From the NCBI GenBank assembly GCA_013397115.1, contig VWZW01004081.1, forward strand, positions 906,624-970,623: a stretch of 64,000 nt of DNA. The letters run 5' to 3'. The position numbers and the translations under genes are program-made. Origin of the DNA: Edolisoma coerulescens. Taxonomy: Eukaryota; Chordata; Aves; Passeriformes; Campephagidae. Below are positions 12,301 through 24,300 of the stretch, piece by piece; position 1 is the stretch's first letter; each line of letters begins with the position of its first letter. A model generated the notes under the pieces. It did no database searches and was not told where the DNA came from. It saw nothing but the letters and a program-made list of their open reading frames with translations.

Positions 12301-15300
12301 TTAAATGCAGACTCGTCTGCTGTTCCCTCATGGCCAATGCCAGATAATTAGAGGGGATCCATTTCCCTGAAATCTTCCAGGTTGCCACTGAAGTTGATGA
12401 CTCATGTAAGATAAATGGGATGTGCTGCAGAGAATGGCAGATCAGAAGCTGTGGGAGGAAATACTCATGAAACTGCTGGGAATAATGAGATGTGTAACTA
12501 ATGCAAAAAGGAAAATAATAAAATACTCGGGGCTTAGATATTTACAACAGGGAACAGAATCTCTCATACTGCAAGGAAAGGCATGGAAATAATCACTGGT
12601 TTTCCCGGTTACCTCTGCTAGATAAATGTCTCTGAAACCAGACCTAGGGTTGGGGTGGGTGGAAAGGTTCCCTAACGTAACTTTTTAAATGCCACTGTGC
12701 AGCTTTGTTTACCGGTGAAACTTAATGAGTAATGAATGTGCCGGTCAGGCAAAGATGAAGTATTTCTGCTGCCTGCAGCAGTGTTCTGAGGAGTGGGGGC
12801 AGGGAGAAGGAAGGGGGGAAAGAGAGAGAGCTCTCAGCAGTAGTTTGTCTTCGGTATCAGCGAATGCTGCTCCAGCAACTGCTGGATTTATTTTTAACGG
12901 CTTGACTCATTCTTTGTCAGATGATTGACCACCGAGCTGCATACTGAAACACCAATGTGCAGAGGAAGAGAGCGTAACTAAAGACAAAGGGGGAGTGTCT
13001 GTCTGGGGAGAGAGGCGGGGTTTGGGAGTTGTGCTTNGGCGGGCGGGCAGGGGCAGCGCCATGGGCGGCGCGGCGGCGCCGGGGCTGCTGCCGTAGGACA
13101 CCGCACCGGGCCCTGGGCGGACCGCACTGCACCGCTGCCCACTGCGGCCTGCGTTTTTTCTCTGTTGGATGTTGCCATTCTAAAGGATTCCCACCATGAT
13201 CGATAGCTCCAAGAAACAGCAGCAGGGCTTCTCCGAGATCTTACCTGCCGGAGATCTCAAGCCACTGAAGGAGAAGGAATGCCTTGAGGTGAACAGCCAG
13301 AAAAGTCTCAAGGAAGGTCAGTCACTTGCTGGTTGGGGGACAGAGAATGCAGAAGTGCTGGGCACATTCCGTTCGCCAGCATGTCTGGTGTAATGCTGTA
13401 GGTCAGGGAGAGTTTTTGTACATTAAATGAGGTATTGTTTTCCCTCTGAAGAAAAAACCTCTAAAAGCTGAATTTAAATTTTACCTGAGACTAGTAAAAT
13501 AACGATGATGATAGCTTGATAGAAGTTGTAGTATGAAGAAAAATGAGCAATCACGTAGTCTTTTCAGAGTATCATTTAGTCTTGAATGAAGGACTCTGAA
13601 ATTGTCCTGTAAATATTGCACAAAGTGTTTCAAAATGTCACTATTGAAATAAATATAATGAAATAAACATCATTAAATATGGCATGTCAAAATAAAACCC
13701 CACAAACCCTTAGTATTAGACATATTGCTACCTCAGTTTCAATAGTGCTTTTCTCAGCTCTTGTTGGTCTTTGGAATTCCCTTCTCCCCTCATACTTTAA
13801 ATTAGATTTGATTCTGGTTTTGAGACATGTGCTTGTCAAACCACATTATATCTTTTTAAATTATTGGCTTTAGACTGGGCATTAAATTGATAAAATGCAC
13901 AGGCATTAGTTTGTAAAATAGCAATAGTCTGAGAATATTTGGAACATCATGTAAAGCTGATGAATAGAACCATACGAGATTCATTTGAAGTAGTCTTTGT
14001 TAGGCTGAGGCAATAATGCTGCTGAGACAGGGGAATTGTCTTACTCCTGGCAGGCAGGATTCTTCCAGCTGGCCTGGGTGAAGGAGGAGAAGGAAGAGAC
14101 CTCTGGAGGTCGGCTGCCAGCCTGCCCAGAGAGGTCTGATACTGGTGTGAGTTAACACACCCGGCTCTTGCAGCTCTGGGCTCAACTCCAGCTTCTTAAT
14201 CAATCGGACACAAACTGTATTTGTAGTAGACAAAATTCCTGCTTTCCTTTTACAGCACTCTGCCTTAGCTTTTCCTCCAGATATCTCTGGTGGTTCAGAG
14301 ATTTCTACCTTGGTGTGGTGGCAAGACTTCTACATGAGATCTTGCCTTTCTCAGAATTTAAATGCTGCGTTTGTTTGGGAGTCTTGTTCATTTATTTTTA
14401 AATCTGGACCTGAATAATGTTTAAAATGGCAAAAAGATAGCCCATATTCATTATTAAATTCAGTACCTGACAGGTTAGTTTAAAAACCCCATTACTTAGC
14501 TTTAAGTTAGAGCTAGAGAAAACACTGATTTTTATGTAATGTACTGATACCAAAGGTCTATTACTGATTAGAAGGGTAATAAGAGTGTTGAGTGTTGCTG
14601 CACGTGGCAGTGGCTGAGAGCAGAACAGTTGTGCTTCCTTTGTGGCAGGAAAGTACTGACTGGGAGACAGTGACTGAAAGCAAGAGCCAGCAGTGGCCTC
14701 CTTCTTGGGGTGTTTTTGCCTCACAACTTGGAACAGGCCCAGGTAAAGCTGCCCCTGCTGCTGCTGAGGCTCTGGGGACAACAGTGAGAGAGAAGGAAGC
14801 GAGGAAGTTCAGAGGGACAGAGGAGTGGGCAGTGCTGTAGGGAAACAAAACCTATCTGAGGTAAGCAACCGAGAAATGAAGGGGAGAAAACCACGGCAAA
14901 GCCCAGCACGGTGGGTAATGTAGGTGGGCTAATGAGTAACCACGCTAATGATCATCTTCGGGCCTCTTCAAGCATGTCAGTTATGTAGAAAGTTGATGAA
15001 AGAATGTATGTTACAGTAATGATAGTCTGTCAGAGTAGCAAAAAACCTGCAATTATGGGACACTCTGCCAGTCTAAATTCATGAATATTTTAGAGCTTAA
15101 ATTATTCAATGCATAAAAGAAGATATAATTGTTTTCCATAATCACTATCTTTGCTTCCTTTTCTGTTTAAGTACCTGTTCTCCATTTTCACTTTTCTCCA
15201 GTGAATATTGCTTATTCTTTTATCTCTCCCAAGTTTGGCAGTGTAATGATAAAATAATGAACCTCTTCTTGAGAGTTTGATTGATTACATGATCTCCTCT

Positions 15301-18300
15301 TCCAGCCTTTCCTCCTTCCAAAGCTTAGAAAAACAATCATTTTCTTTCTTGTGGTATATAGAATGAATTATTGAAAACACTCCAAATCTGCTTGATTTAC
15401 ATCTAGATAGATTAAAACAGAGCTTCATGTTTCCAGTTTATAGTGTTATGAAATATGTAGTTCAGATATTTTATAGATTTTTAAAAATTTAGTTGCAGTT
15501 GTTAGTTTAATCTTATTTAAATAATACTACAGATAACATCTTTTACTTTTTTAAAAACATAAATTGTAAGACAACTTATTTTACAGAACAGTATCTTCTA
15601 AATTAACTTGTGCCATTCTGTCTCTCTTTTTTCCCCTTCCTCTTTTCTCCTCCTTTCTTTTTCCTTAAAATGATGTGGCTGGTTTTGCCATGTGAATTCT
15701 CAAACCTTTCTTCCTTAGGACACAAAAATACTTAAAAATACGATATGTGAATTGTAAGACCTGCAAAAATTAAAAATGTATTGGCAAAGCCAGATGAAGT
15801 ATTTAGAGATCCAGTAATTCAAAAGGTGCCTTTGTTTCATAATCTACCTTCCACAGGTTTGATAAATCTAAAAATCCTGAGATAGTACAGTGCTTATTTT
15901 AGCAATTAGAGAGAGCAATTAACCTTAAGAGAATTATGAGGTGCAATTCTTTTTTTACTTAGTATTTCTTTATAAGGAAAGAGACTTTTGATTGAAACAA
16001 AAACCCCAACACTGTCTTCAGCAAATTAATACTAAGGACATTAGCAATTTAGATTGCAAAGCTGAATTTTTTTCTTTGCTTAGGCTATTGATACACATTA
16101 TAGCATCCTGTAGCATTGGAGGAAATCCCCTTAATTACCCTACCTTCTTGTAAACAGCTCAGATATTACTGCTGCATATTGCCTTTGTGTGAAAACAGCT
16201 CTTACTTTTATCTGTCTGATCAAAATTACCTTTTGTATGAGCAAGGAACAAAGATATTTTCTGTCTCTGAGGCCAACCACACAGTGCTAACTAAACAGCT
16301 TTTTCAGAAATTCCTATACCATTGACTGTACCTTCTGCAGCATCTTGGAGCACTGTTAAGTAACCAACCAAAACATTTGGAAAATTCTAGTGAAAAGCCT
16401 TAAATGTGCATACAGTCACTAAGGAAGATTCAGTGTCATCAAACAGTGCATGTATTGGGAACTGGGAATATATCTGGACTGCAAGTTGAAAGGTTTCTAA
16501 CAGCACTGGAGAGAGTTGAGGAAGTCTTGCTTTGTACCCTAAATTTTTTCAATATAAAGACAGATGAGCTGACCATGCAGAACTCCTAAAGACACAGTAT
16601 TTAATTGGTGAAACAGATCAGTTTGGTGCTATCTTAGGTGGAATTTAAAAGGAGGTTGGATCCCAGTTTGTTTGCACCATATTTTTCATATGATCATCTT
16701 AGTTTCAAAGTTACCAGTTGCCTGCAGGCTACTCTAAATAAAAAAAAAAAAAAAACTAGCCAGGAAGGAAATTTTCTTTCCACCTTGAAACATAATTTCT
16801 TTCCTGGATTTGTTTTGCATTTTAAATTTACTGATTTGTGAGGAACTGGAGACTAGCAAGTGCTGAAAACAGGATACAGGGTGGAATGAGTGGATTTCTC
16901 AGGTGTGCACTGGAATTGTCTTCATGCTGCCTGAGTAACAGATTACCAGGTGTAGTCACGATGGATTTCTTCCCCTCATCCCTTGCAATCAAATCCATGT
17001 TGCATGAGAATTGTTTATTCAACAGACTTCCTGCTATTGCTGGCATGTTGAGTATTGATGATACTCTTGACCTCTTCTGCTCTCCTGCGCTGGCATGGTA
17101 AAGATTCTGCTGTTGGTTTGTTGGGGTTGGTTGGTAGGGTTGGGGGTTTTTGTAAAGAAAAAGCTCTAAGTTGTGTTATCTGGTGTTTAGAGGTGTTTTT
17201 GTGACCCCTTATCAGTGGTAGTCCATCAGGTTTCTTGAGACACAGATAATGAGAAAAATACTGGCGAAAAAAATGTTATTCCTTTGTTAATAAAGGAAGC
17301 ACTGTAAATTCCGTGTACTGATCCTGTGAGGCTGTGTTAAACTCTACCATAAACAATCTCTTTAATGTCAGGGGGATAATTGTATGTCGTAAAAATAAAT
17401 CAGCACTTATTCCACAGAATTTTCTTCTTCAGTGTAGCACTTAAATGAATAATAAATACATTCTAATACCATTATAATAAACACATGCTTAACTACTTCA
17501 AGAAACCAGGACTATGATGTACTAATTTGATTTTGTATGTAATCTGTATAGAATTAGAAGATGATGGTGGCTAACCAAGAGCTTTTAAAAAACTTGCTAT
17601 GGCAACTACAAGATTTCTTGAAGTTTTATAAAAGGTTAGGATTAAGACTGCTGCCAAGAGCAGGTGTATTCCCATCCAGTGCATTTCTTTGCTTAGGCTA
17701 TTGATACACATTATAGCATCCTGTAGCATTGGAGGAAATGCCCCAGCCCTACCCTGCTTACTGCCAGCTTCTTTCTCATGTTGGCATTAGGAGTTATGCA
17801 GCCTGCAGTGAGTGGGATCAGTGACCAGGTATTACTGAAGAGCACTTATTTCTTGGTGCTGGTTTGCAGCCAGGCCAGAGCATGGACCTGGCAGGAGCCA
17901 TCTCTGCCAGGGTGGAAGCAGCAGAAACAGCTGGGGTCAGAGGGAGGCACAGACCATTGGCTTTCCATCAGTAATCCTGTGTTAGAGCCTGTTGAGTTAT
18001 GAAACCACACTCTGAAACTGTCGGCTTTGCTGCTCTGCTGGGGGATTCTTCTTTCCTGTCACATCCACCACGACACGTGTAAGCCTCAGCCTCTAATGCA
18101 GGGTCCTCCCTAATGCAGCAACTTCCCCATCTCTGTGACCAGCTGCACTCACCCACTGAGCATCTGCAGAGTCTGGTGCTGTCTGTGTAGCAGAGTTGAC
18201 TCAATACCATTGCTCACATCCCCATCTGCAATCAGGCAGCTCAGTGGCAGTCCACCTTCCTCTGTTTTCAATTAATGTGTAGTCTCCTGAGTTGGAGAAT

Positions 18301-21300
18301 CTGCTTGGGTGTGCGTTTTGTTTGCTGTGCCTAGGAATAGCATGGACAATGGAGGGGGCTTGGCTGGAAATCGTCTGTCATCATTCGGTGTAGTACACTC
18401 CAAATTATCACAAAGGAAGTCCTAGTAGATGTAGAATTTAAACTTAAGTTTCATGAGTCCCTTGACAGGACACTTTTTGACTGATAGTAGTATTTGAGGA
18501 AATGCAGAGTATTTTTTTAAAAATCAGAAGACTGTACTAAGCAGAATAACACTTGCAGATTTAGAAAACGTTATTGTTAGTGTACTTAAGTTATGCAATT
18601 TTACAGAAATTGGAAATATAAGCTTTAGTTTACTGAGACTTTTCACCCAAGATTGTCATGATTTTTCTCATTTTAAAGATGTAAACAATTGTGAAAAGTA
18701 TAGATTTTGCTTTTTACACATCTATGCATATATATATATTCATTCCAGCAGACACCCCAGTAATTTGTTTGGAGGCTTGTGTATGTTCTGGCTTGTTTCT
18801 AAGCAACATGTTCCATAGCAATAGGATACAATACAGATTGTCCTATATCCTGGTCATTTAAGCCTCTCAGCTAATGATATTGTTATAGTTCATATGTTTG
18901 TTTGAAACGTTGAGTTTACATGGGGCTCTCTTTGCCATCTAGGTTTTCATTTTCTGCTTTCAGTGGATGCTGTTACTGCTGGAAGCGCTTACCTGAGCAT
19001 CAGCACTGGCTACAGACAAAAGCTTTAAATCACAGTGGTATCATTTAAGAGATTTGGAGGTCCTGCAGGGCTTCCCTCCAGAATTCTGGAGAGATTATCT
19101 GAAATGGCCCTCAGTAGTCTCCTCTCACATACTTTACACTTATGCAGTACATTTCTAAGCTGAAATGGAAGTATGTCTGAATAACTGCTTAAAATGAGTA
19201 TGCAAAAGAGCTGTTTCACTTTTCTTAATTATTTTGAATATAATCTTAGCAGAAAAATCGTTTATACAATAATGGAAAAAAGAACATTAAAATTATATAA
19301 CAAGTAATTAAGGGGTTTTTTAAACAAAAACAAGTTAAACTAAGTAAAATATTTCCTTTTTCAAATTATATCCTGGCATACATGGAATTTTGGAAGACTG
19401 AACCCAGTATAACATATTCACCCATGATTAGATGATGTCTGATATTTTTTACAAGATGAATTGGTGATGGCTTATTTTTGTTTTAAAATTGAGAGTATTT
19501 AACATGCTGTATTACCATCTTCAGGCTGGTGGGGAATGAGTACCCCAATTTTAAATGCATTTTATCTTTAAAATGCTGTACAACTTATTTAGAATCACTT
19601 CCAACAAATTACAGGTAGCTATTTTCATGGTTTTCTCTCCTCTCCATCTTTGACATGCCATATAAATGAAGTGAACATTATATTAACAAATTCCTGACTT
19701 TGGACTTATGGAATGTGTAATACCATGTGCAAACCACCATATTCCATAACCTTCCTGAAATATATACCTTGCATATCACCTGCTCTTTCTTTTACTTACT
19801 ATACAAAATATACTTTTTACTATTTTTTTTTTTTTATTATTCGCAGAACAAATATTAGTGGGAAAGATTAACCATTTTTTTATAAATAGAGTACAATACC
19901 TCATCATAGAGTTGAGGGAGAAATAATCACAAGAGAAAGCAAAATCTATCTCTGGAAGATTAACCTAGCATAAAGTTTTGGGTGTGAGCAGGGGGGGTTG
20001 GGGTGCCGAATGCACAGAGAGTTCTCGGTCCTCGGGTTCTGCAGTTCTGTAACTGCTGCCCTGTGAGGCTGGGCCACAATTCCCGGACAAAGCTGATGCT
20101 CGGATCACTCCTGTAGTTACCTGTGCCTGATGAATCCCTGCTCCATTCACTGCCACCCGGCTGCTCACACACTGGCGTGCAGGGTACAAGTGCCTGGGCG
20201 CAGGGCACAGTTCTGTGCCCATCGGCAGTGCCCGCTGCCACTGCAGCACCTGCCGGGAGCCTCTACCCGCTGTGCTTTGGCCTCAGCTTCCGAGGGGCAG
20301 CGGCTGCAGAAAAGCTGTTGGAAGCTGGCAGAAAGAAATGGAGGCTCCCAGTGTAACAGCTTTTCATCTAAAGGAAACGGCCGTGTTTCCAGCACTGTCT
20401 GTTTCCATGGCAGCCAGCCTAGCAGCCTGCGCTGGAGTTTCTGCCACTCTTGGAAATTTCCAAGGGGGTATGCAGGAATGTTGGACATTACATTTTCTCA
20501 TTTTTACTTGCAGTTTTAAGGGCTTAAATAGGTAATATCCATTGGATTTTAACTTTGAGAGAAAGAATGAGATGATTACATACAGAACATTAAAAAAATC
20601 TCAATGCATTGGTTTTTTTCTTGCTGCCATTTGAAAGGACTGTGTGGTGTCTGCTGGACCCCTTGTCCATGGTGAAGTGTTTGCTTCAGCTGTGTAATTG
20701 GGAAATGGCAACAACTATTTGCTGTTTCACAGTAGCTTCTATGAAAGAGAAAATTTGATCTTAAATTAATAGGCTCTGTAAAAAACTGTGTTAGATGTGG
20801 AGCTATTAGTGCTGGAACTGTGCACAGTATGTGTTCTGGTTTTTTTCAAGGCAAGAAGCAGTGGTGAAAGCTTGTCAATCAGTGTAGATAGCATTGTTCC
20901 TGCAGGACAACTATCATTTTATTTTTGGCCTCTTTACATTCCAGTGCTTGTGATTATGTAGTAGTACTTTGAGGCTGCTCTTCTATAGGACACACATTAC
21001 AGATTCATTAACAGGAATCACTTGCTCAGCTCTGATAAAGGCTGTTTGTTCCAGGTGATTTAATAATACACTTTATTTCACTCATTCTGCCGTTCACAGT
21101 GAGTAAGACGTGCTCAGACCGCTCTGTTTGCTGCCTTTCCAAGGGTTTATACAGAACGTGCTGTGTTTCCTCAGGTGCCTGGTTGTGGGACTTCTCCTGC
21201 AGTCACCCCCTCAGAGCACTTCAGCAGGAGACTGAGGAGCTGCTGGTTCTGGTTATCCTCAGTCTCTGCCCCTTTAGGGCACAGCGTGTGTGAACCTGAG

Positions 21301-24300
21301 CAGGACTCACGGTGTGAGAACAGAGCCGTTGGCTTTAGAAAAGTTACTGCTTTACAGAAATACACTTCCACATAATCAAGTGCATTGGTTAACGGATGAC
21401 CTCCCCTTTCTGCGCCATCATCTCCATTCCCTGGCTTAGAGAAGTGTTGATTCCCTGGTGTGCTAACACTGGAAGGAGCTGTAAGAGTGGGAGCACCAGC
21501 CTCTGGCACTCAGCTTTTCAGCTGGTGAAAAATCTCTACCTCCAGTGCAGTCACAAGACTTCTGCTGACTATGAGAGTCAGATAACCAGATGTTCTTACT
21601 GTGAGGAGGGATTATGCTTTTTTGTTTTGTCAGTAAGTATTAAATAAGCTATCCAAGCTTTAATGATCATTTTATTGACTTAAGAAAACACATGGAAATT
21701 TTGGAATCTCTCCACCTGGTGCTCAAGTGTTAAAATCGTACGCTTAGTTGAAACCAAAAAAGAATATCCTCCCTTCTCCCTCAGTCAAAGCAGGAATTTG
21801 ACTGACCTCTCCATGCATGGCTTTTATTCAGAAGCAGTTCACAGACAATTTTTAGAGTTGCAGTGGTGTGAAGGAGGATTCCCGCTAGATAATATGAAGT
21901 GCAAAATATTTATACTGTCTTTTAGCAACTACATTTGCTCAGTGGTGTTAACATAGCCCTTCTTCTGCACATGTACTTTAAATAGGAGGAACAATATTAA
22001 CATATCTAAATATTTGTTAATTTTCTGCCTTTAATTTGGAGATCACCTATGATTTTAGATGTTACATAGGTAGCTGCCTGATTTTAAAAGTGTAAAAGTG
22101 AAAGGTGAACTATCTGGCAACAAGTTGAATGGATTTACCCTGATGAGAACCATGTGTTAAACACAATGTTTGAGTAAGTACCATTCCAAGGGGAACTTTG
22201 CTTTGTAGTACCTGCCCCTCCTGTCTTTCAAATTCTCCCTTCCCCAGATTCCATGATGGCTTGTCTGTAAATGGTTCTTTGAAATAAAGGGGAGGGGGAA
22301 AAACAAAAGAAGGAAAAAAAATCCAAACCCCAACCCACACTAGAACAAGTAGTAAAATATATATATATATTTGTTATATTTGGGTAATGCTTTAGTGGTT
22401 TTTAGATTTTTTAATTTTTTTTTTTTTAGGCTGTGTCCTCTCATCCAGCTTTACTAGATTTGCCACTTTGTGTGTTACTGACTGTTCTAGAAACCTCTTG
22501 CTCTATGGATTTCCATACATAGGATAAGCAAAGTCTGTATTTGCTTTAATTACATTAGATTTAAACCAACCTGCATTCTATTCTAGATAGTTTCTCACAG
22601 AAATAAATGAGCAATTCTTTGCCGTAAGTGCAATTCTCAGATGGTTCATCCTTGTCTCTGAAGATAATTTAATCATATTTTCCTTATTGAAAACATGTGA
22701 TTTAGTTTCCATGACTCCCATCCTCCTATCTGGCTGGCTGTTCTTTGAGCTGCTTCTTGTGAGTCCTCATTTCCTTCTGAGCTTTTCACAAACCTCATTC
22801 CTGTTCCCTTCCTTTATACCCATTTCAGGTTCACCTCCAGTATAAAGATACATGTCTGTCTGTGACTAGAGACAGTGGAAGGGTCACTCCTGACTGTAGT
22901 GTGACCACCTGCTCTGACACCCAGACCTGTAACCCAGGTGTGCTCTGACTACATGAAGTTATGCAACTCACTGACAGGTGTTATTATTTCTTCCTTAGAA
23001 ACAGCTCTGCTTTCTACTTTGTGTCACTATACAGGCTGAAGGTATTTTAGATCCTCTAGATCCTTATATCTCTTTTGTAGAGATACCAATATCGGCTTTT
23101 TTCCTGATGGATTTGCTTTGGAAAAGCAAAACCTTTTTAGCTTTCCAACTTCTAAAAATAATACGTTTAGGGTTTTTATTCACGATTGCTTTCTATTTGA
23201 AAATTTCTTTAGTAATGCATTCAACTGCTCAATATTTATCTTTTTAAAAAGTTTAGACAAGAAACTGTTTTTTAACCTTAGTTTTGGAGTTGATTGCAAA
23301 AGCAAACATCTGGTTTTCGTCCAGCTCTGTTTCTGTTTAACCTCCTTGCTCTGGTCAAGTCAAAATCTTCAGTTATTATCTTATACCATCCTTCTAACTG
23401 TGAGTCATCTCTTCTTCAGCATTCCCCCTGCAGTGCTTCCCTATTAGTCATGCTACAGGCTGTCCTTTCCTTATTATGTAATATATAAGTTCATGATATT
23501 TATTTAGTAAGTGAATAACTACATGTTCTATATCTTCTATATCTCTCATTTTCTCAGTTTTCCCACTGTTTTTATGACTTGTCCAGATACAGATGGGACA
23601 ACTTCAAAATCTGCCATTATTGCTTTGTAATGCCCAGTTTAGATTAACAGCTGGTGGGCAGAAAAGTAATGTTATGAGAGACAAGAATGGTTTGTTACAT
23701 GTTTTTGTTAAAAAATGCTAAAGCTTCACATGTGAGCACGTAAGGTTTATGTGCAGGTTCATTCTTACTGTTCCTCTCTCCCTTTTGCTGTAGTCCACTG
23801 CATATTCTCTTGTTACATTGGACATTGTTTAGGATATGGGTCAGTTTTTACTCTTTCTGCAAAGCTTATGCCAAATATCTGACCATAATTGAAGCCACAA
23901 ATCATAGATACATTCCTAAACTACACAGCAGGGCTTCCCATCATTTATATTTAGAAATCATGTTCAGTATAATATATTCAATAATAATGTTCTTTCCCAC
24001 TTGCAATTACTAATATTGAAAGCACAATTCTAGCAATCCTTAGGTAGTTGTAGCTCAACCAGCTACACCTACAAAAGGGGCTTTATGGGAAAGCTTAGTG
24101 AAAAAGAAATCTGGATAAAAAACATATGAGAAATCAGGAATATCACCATAAATGCATTATTTCTTAATAGATACCTGCCTATGATATTTTGGTATATGAG
24201 TCACAGCAGTATTAACATTCCCGCACCTGCTGTGATATTGCCAGCCTTCACTTGTTGACCCACTGTGTTTCAGGTAATGGAACTGAAAAAGAAATACTAA

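Larger units (their letters stand above)
3335..12880 (+). other. MRTFB: MRTFB intron between exon 1a and the internal promoter
   Basis: About 9.5 kb of mostly AT-rich intron. It contains a diverged CR1 fragment (7311-7465), a short (CA)n run near 6429-6444 and GC-richer stretches near 5070-5470 and 5890-6170 that do not form a convincing gene. Open frames in these stretches are short and overlap on both strands. No RNA gene or conserved exon with splice sites was recognised. Confidence 0.6.

Noticed and set aside
20123..20535. Overlapping open frames of about 100-130 codons in three frames
   Set aside because: The presence of similar-length frames in several registers indicates GC-driven lack of stops rather than coding sequence.
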